A model generated the notes under the pieces. That model was not told the origin of the DNA, made no database searches, and saw nothing but the letters and a program-made list of their open reading frames with translations. A stretch of DNA of 17,091 bases from JAAKFL01 sp964629645 (GTDB lineage: Bacteria; Chlamydiota; Chlamydiia; Chlamydiales; SLFE01), in the NCBI GenBank assembly GCA_964629645.1, contig CAZVSU010000057.1, positions 1 through 17,091 of the forward strand, given 5' to 3'. The position numbers and the translations under genes were made by a program. This document shows positions 6,544-14,341 of the stretch, in pieces; the stretch's first letter is position 1, and each line of letters begins with the position of its first letter.

Positions 6544-9500
6544 ACGAGGTCATGATCGCCCCTTCCTTGTAGTTAAAAGAGCCGTCACTTTTTTGGCGAA
6601 ACAGAAAATCAACTCTGTTATCCGATCCAAACTCCATTCCGGCTCCAATTTTGAGGACCTTGCGAAGGACATAGGAAAACTGCACGTTTCCATTTTCAAC
6701 AGTGAAACGATACTCATTCACCACGTCGGTGACGTTACCGTTGAACCAGAACATAGGAACGGTCCAAAAGACCTGGGCCTTCATCGGCATACACGTAGCC
6801 GTCCTTTGAAAGGCATATCCGGTCAATGCCTCCAAGTCTTCCGGCGCAACGCCCTCCTTGATAAAAAGAGAAAAAAAGTCTTTGACATCTTTTTGGGAGG
6901 CTTCCATATGAGCGGGATTTTTTCCTCGATAAATATGTCCGTTCACGACATAGTCCGACCCAGGGAAGTCTTTCCTGAAACCCTCAAGGACAGAGCAAAG
7001 TTCCTCTCCGAGAGGGATTTTATACGCCACCTTAAAGTCATTTCCCTGACGTTTTTCGTATTCATTATTGATTGCGGAAGGATTCATATCTCGAGACCGC
7101 TCAAACGCTGTTTTTTGCGTTACGCGAAACAAAGCCAAAGCGAGCGCGTCGGCCATAGGCCCAAATCCTTCGCGCTCCTTAAATGCATTGATGACGTTAT
7201 GTAACCCCTCAGCATTGACAGATGGAACATCCATGATATTCGTTAATTCGCCTAGGTCTTTTTCGAAGCGAATCAATCCCTGTTTCGCCTCGGCAAGAAG
7301 CTCCATGACAGCCTCGTCAGCTTTTTCGCACAACCGAAGTGCTGCCGGGTCGACACCGAGATCCAGGAGGTCTTGGAGGATGCCCTCCTCAAATTGAGCC
7401 GACGGCAATTTCGACACATCAATCAAGGGGAGGCGGATCGCTTCCACAAACGCCTGAACCTCGGGATCGTCGCATTTAACCAAAAGCGACTCTTTCAAGC
7501 ACTCAAAGCGAAAAGAATCGATCGAGTCAGCCTGTTGTCGGTATTGAAGTCGATCGACTTCTTCTTGGAAACGCCTCACTTCCTCCACGATTTCCTCAAG
7601 TTCGCGCTTTCTTATCTTAAACGCGTTTTTTTCGTCTACAAGCTTTTCAAGATCTTCGATTTTGGCGGGCGGCGACAATTCGCGAGAGAAGATGAGCCCG
7701 TTGTTGAGTTTTTCAATCTCTTTTATCATAGGGTCGTCACTGTCTCGAAGTGCCAGAAACTCAATCAAATCTTGACTTTGCTTGACGAGTGAAGTGAAGA
7801 CATCCTGTTCAAAATCGATGGGCTGATCGTTTCTGACTCTATCATGGACATGGAGCGCTGCGCTTCTCAGACTTTTCAAATAAGCCCCTACCTTGCTGTT
7901 AAACTCAACGTTTCCTATTTCAAGGCTTGTGAACGTGTTGGGGTCTAACTCGTCCCCTGCAAGGCGAAGCGCTCTCATTTCAGCTATAAGCTCTTCCCCT
8001 TCTTGAACTGCTGACATATGAATCTGTTCGGCTAAAGAGAAGGACGTGGGTCTTGATGAGGACTCACCGGTGATCCCCATTTGGATCAGTGTTCTGAGCG
8101 CTTCATCGAAAGGCGCGGCCATTTGCGAGACTAAAAGTTGGATGTCTGCTTTCTGTTTTTCGGTCAGATCAGAACCGACGATTTTTTGATGCGGCTCTGC
8201 TAACTGCATGCCAAAAGCGCTCAAAAACTGCCCTGTCTCCAGCTCTTTGAGTGAAGCCGGAAGGGTGTTTTTTGAAGGCAAAACAAGCTCCAAAGCCGAC
8301 GAAGCTCCCCCTTTCAATTGAAAGAGCACAGACACTTTAGTTTCCTCGTCATCCGTTTCCGGAGAGTGGACCTCGGCATGTGTGCTGTAAGGCAGAGCAC
8401 CTGATTCGTCATGCTCAATAAATTGGAAGTCTTTTTCCTCAACGCTAGCCGCTGCCTTCTTCAAGACATCGGCCACTTCGTTTCTTATAGAACGGGGATT
8501 TGAGACGAGCAGATCGCCGAGGCGGCTTAAAAAAGGCTGCTCGACATTTCCTTTAATCGCTTCGCGAAATCGCGCATCGGCACGCCGAACTGAAAGCCAA
8601 TTTGATTTTCCGGCTCGGTACTGCTTAAGAGATTCCGTTAAACTGAGCAGAGCTTCCCTGGTTAATCGATTCTCAAGGGCGCGGTCAAACTGCTTGTCAA
8701 GTGCCACACTGCCCTCGCCGAGCGCTTCAGCGATCAAGCCTTTCACCTTTGCTGTTTCTGATTTTCGCCGCGATCTGCAAAAAGGAATCAACGAGACCAA
8801 AACGTCGCCGTTTTTATAGTCGGAAGAGCCGCCTTCTGGCTGTTTAAAGTCAAAAGAAATTCTTATTTCGTGCCCGAGCTCTAGCTCGTTCCCAACTTTT
8901 CGCGAGTCCCCGGAAACATAAGTGAGCTGCACTTTTTTATTGTGGATGGAAAAGCGGTACTCCACCTTTCTTTCAGGAATTTCGCCACCAAACCAAACTT
9001 GACAGCAAGTCTTGTATAATGGCTGGTCCTTGAGGAAAGATAGAGGCGTTCTTTGAAAGGCGTAACCCACGAGCGTTTGAAGGTCTTCGGGCGTGATGCC
9101 GTCATTTAAGAACCGGGAATAAAACGTTTCGATTCCTTTGTGGTCTTTCGCCGATTTTCCTTTAAACTGATGCCCGTTCACAGTGTACGATGCTCGATGA
9201 AAGTCCGCTACAAAACCCTTGGGTACGGAGTGCGTTGTCCCATCAATTGTGATTTTTTCCATTTTGTCGAAATTCTCATCGCCACGATACCCTAATGACT
9301 CGTTTATGTCGTATTTTCCGGCGCTTCGATATTGGGTGGGCATCTCATTTTTCTGCGTCATGTTAAAGAGAGCTAAAATCAGGGCGTCGGCCATCGATTC
9401 ATAGCCCTTTAGATCCTTAAAAGCATTCGCAATCTCAAGAAAGCTTTTCGCATCTATCGCAACAATATCATCTGAATATTCGACTCTCGCTAGTTGACTC

Positions 9501-10228
9501 TTCAAGTCGTCTAATGATTGATAGGCATTCTCGAGGAGCTTTAACACTTGAGGGTCGGCCCCCTCGCATTGTTTCAGCGCTGCAGCGTCGACACCTAATT
9601 TCAAAAGATTTTTCAACACTGCTGTCCTCAGTTGTACGCGGGGCAGTTTTGAAGGGTCGACGACAGGAGGCCGGATCATATCGACAAACTCAGCCACTTC
9701 TGGGTCGAGACCGGAGGCTAAGAGCGCTTCTTTCATCTGCTCAAAAGGAAAGGTGTCAATCAAGGCTGCCTGCTCTCGGTATTTTAGCTGGTCGATTTGA
9801 ACTTGAAGATCATAGACCTCATCTAAAAGCTCTTTGAGCTCTCCTTCCTTTGCTTTAAACGCTTCATTTTCAGGGAGTTTAATCTTTTGAAGGAGGCGGT
9901 CGCCGATTTGGCCGAGAAACGATTTCTCTTCAGCGCCTTCAATGACTTGCCGAAATTGCTTATCTGCCGATTCCACAACGGACCAACTGGCTTCATGTGC
10001 GCGGTAGAGCTTAACAGCAGAGGCCAGAGTTGACAGAGCCTCTCCTGTTGTTGGGTTATCAAGAGCATGATTCAGACGATCCTGAAAAAATGAACTCCCT
10101 TCTCCGAGTGTTTCTGTGAGTAAAGTTTTGATGCTCTCTGTGTGAGGTGTGCCGCTTGCTTGTTCCTCAACCGGTCTAACAGGATCTGAAGAGCCGTATC
10201 CAAAAACCCCTTTTAAAAATGAATCCAT
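6482..10228 (-). CDS. large internally duplicated protein of unknown family (about 1248 residues), possible secreted or effector protein
   Basis: I do not recognise this protein. Residue numbers here count from a TTG 12 bases upstream of the preferred ATG, so subtract 4 for the ATG. It has two copies of an N-terminal module A (about 35-118 and 497-580) and two copies of a long module B (about 119-495 and 866-1245). Shared landmarks are LGEGS, DPEV..FV..IR.P..D.SKLP (179-200; 925-946), LGVD.AAL (215-222; 961-968), MADAL, VNGH...GK (354-362; 1099-1107), GYAFQRT (392-398; 1141-1147) and IPFCR (485-489; 1234-1238). By eye, ungapped stretches share about 40-55% of residues. Residues 581-865 occur once. 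Heptad-like charged helices occur near 126-165 and 868-905. There is no signal peptide and no convincing membrane helix. The ATG at 10228 is preferred because GGA lies 7 bases before it, although this is a weak ribosome site. A secreted effector role is speculation. Confidence 0.85.
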   Translation of the reverse strand: MDSFLKGVFGYGSSDPVRPVEEQASGTPHTESIKTLLTETLGEGSSFFQDRLNHALDNPTTGEALSTLASAVKLYRAHEASWSVVESADKQFRQVIEGAEEKSFLGQIGDRLLQKIKLPENEAFKAKEGELKELLDEVYDLQVQIDQLKYREQAALIDTFPFEQMKEALLASGLDPEVAEFVDMIRPPVVDPSKLPRVQLRTAVLKNLLKLGVDAAALKQCEGADPQVLKLLENAYQSLDDLKSQLARVEYSDDIVAIDAKSFLEIANAFKDLKGYESMADALILALFNMTQKNEMPTQYRSAGKYDINESLGYRGDENFDKMEKITIDGTTHSVPKGFVADFHRASYTVNGHQFKGKSAKDHKGIETFYSRFLNDGITPEDLQTLVGYAFQRTPLSFLKDQPLYKTCCQVWFGGEIPERKVEYRFSIHNKKVQLTYVSGDSRKVGNELELGHEIRISFDFKQPEGGSSDYKNGDVLVSLIPFCRSRRKSETAKVKGLIAEALGEGSVALDKQFDRALENRLTREALLSLTESLKQYRAGKSNWLSVRRADARFREAIKGNVEQPFLSRLGDLLVSNPRSIRNEVADVLKKAAASVEEKDFQFIEHDESGALPYSTHAEVHSPETDDEETKVSVLFQLKGGASSALELVLPSKNTLPASLKELETGQFLSAFGMQLAEPHQKIVGSDLTEKQKADIQLLVSQMAAPFDEALRTLIQMGITGESSSRPTSFSLAEQIHMSAVQEGEELIAEMRALRLAGDELDPNTFTSLEIGNVEFNSKVGAYLKSLRSAALHVHDRVRNDQPIDFEQDVFTSLVKQSQDLIEFLALRDSDDPMIKEIEKLNNGLIFSRELSPPAKIEDLEKLVDEKNAFKIRKRELEEIVEEVRRFQEEVDRLQYRQQADSIDSFRFECLKESLLVKCDDPEVQAFVEAIRLPLIDVSKLPSAQFEEGILQDLLDLGVDPAALRLCEKADEAVMELLAEAKQGLIRFEKDLGELTNIMDVPSVNAEGLHNVINAFKEREGFGPMADALALALFRVTQKTAFERSRDMNPSAINNEYEKRQGNDFKVAYKIPLGEELCSVLEGFRKDFPGSDYVVNGHIYRGKNPAHMEASQKDVKDFFSLFIKEGVAPEDLEALTGYAFQRTATCMPMKAQVFWTVPMFWFNGNVTDVVNEYRFTVENGNVQFSYVLRKVLKIGAGMEFGSDNRVDFLFRQKSDGSFNYKEGAIMTSFIPFCRPQREEKKLSEDAQD
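6506..8752 (-). repeat. second copy of the internal protein duplication, split by a unique segment
   Basis: Module A occupies 8501-8752 and module B 6506-7645. Between them, 7646-8500 encodes about 285 residues that have no counterpart in copy 1. The unique segment includes an acidic, low-complexity part (SPETDDEETK) and SQMAAPFDEALRTLIQMG. Either the segment was inserted into copy 2 or it was lost from copy 1. Confidence 0.75.
8756..10138 (-). repeat. first copy of the internal protein duplication (modules A+B)
   Basis: This is the coding segment for residues about 35-495 of the large protein: module A (9887-10138) directly followed by module B (8756-9886). Copy 2 has the same order. The relationship is at protein level; the DNA copies have diverged too far for recombination between long identical stretches, which indicates an old duplication. 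Confidence 0.8.
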
Positions 10229-10240
10229 ACTATTATCCAA

Positions 10241-10370
10241 ATATTTATTTAAAATTATAACACATAATTAAATTATAAAAACAAATTAAATAATGGATAT
10301 AAAACGTGAAGAAATGATAAAAATCATATTAAAATCATTTAATTTCATTTTTTTACCGGTATATTTACGC
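10241..10370. other. AT-rich non-coding gap upstream of the large gene
   Basis: This stretch is strongly AT-rich compared with its neighbours and has no reading frame worth calling. It holds the candidate promoter of the large minus-strand gene. Confidence 0.6.
10254..10288 (-). promoter_or_regulatory. candidate extended -10 promoter for the large duplicated gene
   Basis: On the minus strand TATAAT (10259-10254) is preceded by TGT, giving the extended -10 form TG-N-TATAAT. A weak -35, TTGTTT, lies about 19 bases further upstream. The start codon is 26 bases downstream of the -10 hexamer, which allows a short leader. Surrounding AT richness raises the chance of a random match. Confidence 0.4.
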
Positions 10371-10418
10371 AAAAAAAAAGCCCCATTCCGGCCATGCGAC
10401 CGGCGAAGAGATGGGCCT
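10371..10418 (-). terminator. Rho-independent terminator (minus strand) for the small basic gene
   Basis: On the minus strand GCCCAT (10416-10411) pairs with ATGGGGC (10386-10380), with one extra base. A nested CCGG/CCGG pair (10403-10400 with 10391-10388) closes an 8-base loop. A run of nine T residues (10379-10371) follows at once. It stands about 50 bp after the stop of the 69-residue gene and before the promoter of the large gene, so it separates two transcription units. Confidence 0.8.
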
Positions 10419-10465
10419 CTCTCAAGAGGAAAAGCGAGGAGTTGACAGAGAAGCGGTTAAAGAGC

Positions 10466-10675
10466 TCAATGGTAATTGATTCGTTTTAAGAGCCTTGGCT
10501 TTCTGTGGTGGGGATCGAATTTTTCTCCCTCAAATTCCGGTGAGAGCTTGGTTGGCGAAGACTCGTTGTGATATTTTGGACGGGAAAAAGGCATTTTATC
10601 TTGGTTTTGCCTTTGTTTGACTTCTTTTAAGACTTTTTTTTGAAGAAACTTGCGGTGATGCGCGATATCTTTCAT
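10466..10675 (-). CDS. small, strongly basic protein of unknown function (69 residues)
   Basis: I do not recognise this protein. It starts MKDIAHHRKFLQKKVLKEV and ends RKPRLLKRINYH, and is rich in Lys, Arg and His with few hydrophobic residues. No signal peptide or membrane helix is visible. It could bind nucleic acid or be a type III secretion substrate; neither is shown. It is probably real because AAGGGG (10681-10686) lies 5 bases before the ATG and a good terminator follows the stop. An in-frame GTG at 10681 would overlap that ribosome site and is not chosen. Confidence 0.6.
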   Translation of the reverse strand: MKDIAHHRKFLQKKVLKEVKQRQNQDKMPFSRPKYHNESSPTKLSPEFEGEKFDPHHRKPRLLKRINYH

Positions 10676-10714
10676 AGACACCCCTTCATTTGCAGTTTGG
10701 CTAGAATTTTTAGA

Positions 10715-10739
10715 ATGAGGATGAAAAGCTTTTCCTCAT
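10715..10739. promoter_or_regulatory. near-perfect palindrome between divergent genes, possible operator
   Basis: The 12 bp palindrome GAAAAGCTTTTC (10723-10734) is flanked by ATGAGG (10715-10720) and CTCAT (10735-10739), so the symmetry continues outwards with a small offset. It lies midway between the start of the small basic gene and the start of the YbjT-like gene. It overlaps a weak -35/-10 pair for the latter (TTTTCC at 10730, CATAAT at 10753-10758, 17 apart). No T run follows on either strand, which makes an operator likelier than a terminator. Confidence 0.4.
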
Positions 10740-10793
10740 ACTCCAAGAATAACATAATTTTTATTTTAAACCCAGTTCCACTATCTTGAGGAT

Positions 10794-12251
10794 ATGAAGA
10801 TATTGCTGACCGGGGCCAATGGCTACATAGGGAAACGGCTTCTCCCCTTGCTCATCCGTCAGGGGCATGACGTTGTGGCTCTCGTTCGCAGCCCGAGCCG
10901 CTTGAAAATCGCACCCGAATTTCTCGATCACGTCGAGGTTTATATTGGGGATTTGATGGTGGCCGGAACATTAAACGAGCTTCCCAAAGATATCGACGCC
11001 GCTTATTACCTCGTCCATTCGATGGCGCGCCATAAGAAGAATTTTATGGAGCAAGAAAAAAGGTGCGCCGAAAATTTCGTGAAAGCCTTGGAAAAGACAA
11101 AGGTCCAACAAATCATCTACCTCGGTGGAATCGCCAATGCCGATCAACTCTCCCCCCACCTCTTATCAAGGCGTAATGTCGAAGACATTCTTGGAAGCAG
11201 CGAGATTCCCCTCACAATTTTGAGAGCCGGCATCATTTTCGGAGCCGGAAGCGCCTCGTTTGAGATCATCCGCGACCTCGTTGAAAAACTGCCGGTTATG
11301 GTCGCGCCAAAATGGGTGGCCACCAAATCACAGCCCATCGCCGTTATCGATGTTTTGTTTTATTTGACCGAGGTGCTCGGCAACCGAAAATGCTTCAACG
11401 AAACCTTCGATATCGGCGGGCCCGACCGGATGAGTTACAAGGAGATGCTCTACCGGTTTGCCAAGCTGCGCGGATTGAAGCGCTACATCATTCAAGTTCC
11501 TGTCCTGACGCCGAAGCTCTCTTCCTATTGGCTCTTTTTTGTCACCTCGACAAACTTTTACCTCGCGCAAGCTCTTGTGGAGAGCCTCAAATGCGAGGCG
11601 GTCTGCGAAAATGAAAGAATTCAGGAAATCATCCCTCACAAATGCTTAGGGTTTGAGGAGGCAATGCAGCTTGCCTTCACAAAAATTGAACAAAACGATG
11701 TGATTTCCAGCTGGAAAGATGCCATGTCGGGAAGCTCCCTCGACCCTAGCTTGTCGCAGTATTTTGAAATTCCGAAACATGGATGTTTAAGCGATATCGA
11801 AAAAGTGACCTTCAAAAGAGATCCAAAAGATGTGATCGACAGAGTATGGAAAATCGGCGGAAACAACGGTTGGTACTATATGGACTGGGCGTGGGAAGCC
11901 AGAGGGCTGCTCGACCTTTTTTTCGGAGGTGTCGGGTTGAGACGAGGACGGACAAGTCCCGTTGATATTCACGAGGGGGACTCCCTTGATTTCTGGCGTG
12001 TCTTAGTCGCAAATAAAGAGGCGGGGCGGCTGCTCCTTTATGCAGAAATGAAAGTGCCCGGAGAGGCGTGGCTGGAATTCAAAGTCAACAAACACCCAAG
12101 TGGAGGAGAGCTTGTGCAAACAGCCACATTCCGTCCACGTGGAGTGCTCGGCAGACTATATTGGTATGGACTTCTCCCTTTTCACCGCCTTATTTTTACC
12201 GGTATGGCCACGACCATCGCTCAAGGCTCTGATGACTCTCGCTCAGCCTGA
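10794..12251 (+). CDS. ybjT: YbjT-like NAD(P)-binding SDR-family protein with C-terminal DUF2867 domain
   Basis: This 485-residue protein starts with an atypical short-chain dehydrogenase Rossmann fold. It has the dinucleotide loop TGANGYIG (6-13), a second strand VVALVRSPSRL, then YYLVHSM, IIYLGGIAN and LTILRAGIIFGAGSASFE. From about residue 345 a DUF2867 domain follows, with DRVWKIGGNNGWYYMDW, GGVGLRRGR, LDFWRVL, GEAWLEFKV, TATFRPRG and YWYGLLPFHRLIF. E. coli YbjT has the same two-part layout and a similar length; the reaction is not known to me. The start is fixed by the Rossmann strand, but GAGG (10788-10791) is only 2 bases from the ATG, so initiation may be weak. The last 31 bp overlap the end of tsaB on the other strand. 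Confidence 0.9.
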   Translation: MKILLTGANGYIGKRLLPLLIRQGHDVVALVRSPSRLKIAPEFLDHVEVYIGDLMVAGTLNELPKDIDAAYYLVHSMARHKKNFMEQEKRCAENFVKALEKTKVQQIIYLGGIANADQLSPHLLSRRNVEDILGSSEIPLTILRAGIIFGAGSASFEIIRDLVEKLPVMVAPKWVATKSQPIAVIDVLFYLTEVLGNRKCFNETFDIGGPDRMSYKEMLYRFAKLRGLKRYIIQVPVLTPKLSSYWLFFVTSTNFYLAQALVESLKCEAVCENERIQEIIPHKCLGFEEAMQLAFTKIEQNDVISSWKDAMSGSSLDPSLSQYFEIPKHGCLSDIEKVTFKRDPKDVIDRVWKIGGNNGWYYMDWAWEARGLLDLFFGGVGLRRGRTSPVDIHEGDSLDFWRVLVANKEAGRLLLYAEMKVPGEAWLEFKVNKHPSGGELVQTATFRPRGVLGRLYWYGLLPFHRLIFTGMATTIAQGSDDSRSA

Positions 12252-12862
12252 GTTTTTCTCAGGTAAAGAATGTCGAGCTGCCCCTGCTCGGCAAAGTTTT
12301 CTGCATGGTACCCTTCGAGTGCGGCAAGACCGAGCCATTTGCCTGACGGCTTTTTGATCTCTAAGTTTCCTTTCCAATTGAATTTCGTCTTGATCTGCTC
12401 GTGCGGTGTCACGACAAGGCAGCAGTCGCCAGGGATTTGAGACAGAACCTGAGGCTCTCCTTCCCAGGCGATCGTCTCATGATCCTTAGAGCCGGCGAGA
12501 GCGTAAATCCCGGCGATCCTCGCATCCAAGACAGACAGAAAAGGGCCATCGGAATCGGGGACGAGCCCTTTGAGGGAGATCACGGGAACAAGAGGGATCC
12601 GGCATGTCATGTGGATCATTTTCGCCACAACGGCTCCCACTCGAATCCCCGTATAGGAACCCGGGCCTACTCCGACTGCCACAAAGGACAGATCCTGCGG
12701 TGCGAGCCCAAGCTCATTGAAGAGCGTATCGAGGGTGGGCAAAAGTGAGCGGGAATTTCTTAAACCGTGAGGGAGCGTCCGTTCCCTTAATAACTCCGAC
12801 CCGTTGAAAAGCGCGACAACGCCGGTTTCGGAGCTTGTATCGATCACCAAAAACAAGGGCAT
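12221..12862 (-). CDS. tsaB: tRNA threonylcarbamoyladenosine biosynthesis protein TsaB
   Basis: TsaB is the ASKHA-fold partner that supports TsaD in making the t6A37 modification of ANN-decoding tRNAs. The 213-residue protein shows FLVIDTSSETGVVAL (4-18) and the hallmark GVGPGSYTGIRVGA (64-77). The C-terminal half is divergent, as is usual, and the protein is slightly shorter than E. coli TsaB (231). It follows dgt by 15 bp on the same strand, so the two are likely co-transcribed. Only a weak ribosome site is visible (GGGT in the gap). tsaD is not in the window. Its 3' end overlaps the YbjT-like gene tail-to-tail. Confidence 0.93.
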   Translation of the reverse strand: MPLFLVIDTSSETGVVALFNGSELLRERTLPHGLRNSRSLLPTLDTLFNELGLAPQDLSFVAVGVGPGSYTGIRVGAVVAKMIHMTCRIPLVPVISLKGLVPDSDGPFLSVLDARIAGIYALAGSKDHETIAWEGEPQVLSQIPGDCCLVVTPHEQIKTKFNWKGNLEIKKPSGKWLGLAALEGYHAENFAEQGQLDILYLRKTQAERESSEP

Positions 12863-12877
12863 AAGACGTGTACCCGC

Positions 12878-14110
12878 TTAAATGTTTATTGTGCCAGGGA
12901 TAAAAAGATGCTCAAGGGTTGCGATAAAGTAATTGTCGGTCATCCCTGAAATATAATCGACGACGAGCTGGGCAGATGAGCACCCATTGAGATAGTCTTC
13001 GCTCCGATCGTGCAAAAAGTGTTTCCATAGGTAGCTGCCCTCTCCCCTCACTTCATAATCGTCGAGCAGTTTTTCAAACATAATGGCATAGCAGTTTTTG
13101 ATTTTATCCGATTCCACTTTCAGTTGGGGGTGCGTGTAGATACGATCGAAATTAAATCGCCTGAGCGTTTTCAACAGAGAAAAGGCGTGATCGGACATGG
13201 CGATCACATCTTTTTCATAACTGCTTTGGATGATGTCTTGAGCGAAAAACGACAGAATTTCGCGGTTGGTTTTTCCAAACTCCCAATCGGGGATATCGGC
13301 GCGAGATAAAATGCCAAGCTGCACAGCATCCTCAATATCTCGTCCCAGGTAACTCATGGTATCGCAAATTTTGACAAGGCACCCTTCAAGAGTCGCGGGA
13401 AAAATGTTTTGGCGGGGATCTTTTCTCTTCCGCTTAATATCATCAAAGTGCTCGTCCCACGTTTTTCCGAAACGAGGCCGGATAACAGGTTCGGACATCC
13501 CGCCGTCATGACAGAGAAATCCGTCGTAAACGGCAAGTCCTAAGTTCAACGTTTCAATCTCGGAGTAGAGACGGCACGACTGTACAGGATGGGCAAAGGC
13601 GCCGAGTCCGTTTCTTTCGGAGATTTCGCTTAAATAGTCTTCCCCCTCATGCCCAAAAGGGGGATGCCCCACATCATGTCCGAGAGAAATCGCCTCAACC
13701 AAGTCGAGATTAAGCCGCAAAATTTCGGCTATGCCGCGAGAAAAATGGCTGACGAGCTGAACGTGAAGGCCGCGCCTTGTGACGTGGTCATTTTTAATCA
13801 GGTAGACGACCTGGGTTTTGTCAATGTACCGGGAATAGGCCTTTGAGTGGACGATGCGGTCGACATCTCTTTTGTAGGGAAGGCGGTGGTCGTCTTCTGC
13901 TCCTAGGCGCCGGCTGTGGTCCTTGGAAAAAGCCGCTTTGGAGCTTAAGCTGATCTCTTCTTGCTTTTCCGCTTTCCTTCGATATTCGTTCAAAAATTCT
14001 TTGACTGCAGGACTCAAAATTTTCCCCCGTTTCAAAAGGAAGATCATATCCCAATCTGACAAATAGAGCGAGTCGAATCTTAAGTTTCTGATAATCAATT
14101 TTTTATTCAT
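12878..14110 (-). CDS. dgt: deoxyguanosinetriphosphate triphosphohydrolase (dGTPase) family, HD domain
   Basis: Dgt-family enzymes cut dGTP or other dNTPs to the nucleoside and triphosphate. The 410-residue protein has the metal-binding HD set: H116 in GLHVQLV, H145-D146 in LGHDVGHPPFGHEGED, and D250 in KICDTMSYLGRDIEDA. VDRIVHSKAYSRYIDKTQV (about 83-101) matches the family's RSP-like start of the domain. I chose the ATG at 14110 over one 54 bases upstream because the upstream stretch would read through the T8 tract of a probable attenuator and looks unlike the family. The ribosome site (GGCGGG, about 8 bases away) is modest. The gene is divergent from lon and upstream of tsaB. Confidence 0.9.
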   Translation of the reverse strand: MNKKLIIRNLRFDSLYLSDWDMIFLLKRGKILSPAVKEFLNEYRRKAEKQEEISLSSKAAFSKDHSRRLGAEDDHRLPYKRDVDRIVHSKAYSRYIDKTQVVYLIKNDHVTRRGLHVQLVSHFSRGIAEILRLNLDLVEAISLGHDVGHPPFGHEGEDYLSEISERNGLGAFAHPVQSCRLYSEIETLNLGLAVYDGFLCHDGGMSEPVIRPRFGKTWDEHFDDIKRKRKDPRQNIFPATLEGCLVKICDTMSYLGRDIEDAVQLGILSRADIPDWEFGKTNREILSFFAQDIIQSSYEKDVIAMSDHAFSLLKTLRRFNFDRIYTHPQLKVESDKIKNCYAIMFEKLLDDYEVRGEGSYLWKHFLHDRSEDYLNGCSSAQLVVDYISGMTDNYFIATLEHLFIPGTINI

Positions 14111-14130
14111 TTCAACCCGCCGTTTGCATG

Positions 14131-14209
14131 TTAAAAAAAAGACAATGATCCCTCTCAATGCCAATAGGTTGCACTACCTCTTGACGAAAGGGGGCGAAAG
14201 AGGGATCAT
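14131..14209 (-). terminator. hairpin plus T tract in the dgt leader, possible attenuator
   Basis: On the minus strand ATGATCCCTCT (14209-14199) pairs perfectly with AGAGGGATCAT (14155-14145), an 11 bp stem. The enclosed 43 bases hold a second small stem (AGGT/ACCT around AGTGCA). TGTC and then eight T residues (14140-14133) follow, about 20 bases before the dgt start codon. No minus-strand gene lies upstream that would need a terminator, so a leader attenuator for dgt, or the end of a short RNA, is more likely. Confidence 0.5.
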
Positions 14210-14229
14210 ATCATATAGAGAGGAAAGCG

Positions 14230-14258
14230 TTGATTTATACGCCTTCAGCCGATAAAAT
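14230..14258 (+). promoter_or_regulatory. sigma70-type promoter for lon
   Basis: TTGATT (14230-14235) and TAAAAT (14253-14258) are separated by exactly 17 bases. Each hexamer differs from the consensus at two and one positions respectively. Transcription would begin near 14265, downstream of the ATG at 14261 and upstream of the ATG at 14342, which supports the latter as the lon start. No heat-shock operator of the CIRCE type is visible. Confidence 0.6.
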
Positions 14259-14341
14259 AAATGAAATCTCCAGACCGGAATCGAACGCATCACGAAAGGC
14301 GAAGGCTTGTTTTGAATAATTTTCACGAAGAGATCCCACCC

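Noticed and set aside
6404..7204. 266-codon forward frame opposite the end of the large gene
   Set aside because: It runs antisense to the duplicated protein, whose frame is supported by its internal homology; the forward translation shows no domain.
6482..10228. Duplicated minus-strand gene as an assembly artefact or recent tandem repeat
   Set aside because: The copies differ at about half of their residues and one contains a unique 285-residue segment, so they are not duplicate reads or a recent copy.
10226..10240. TTG at 10240 as start of the large protein
   Set aside because: It is a rare start codon without a ribosome site; the ATG 12 bases downstream has GGA at a usable distance.
14111..14164. 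Upstream start for dgt at 14164
   Set aside because: The added 18 residues are encoded across the hairpin and T tract and do not resemble the family N-terminus.
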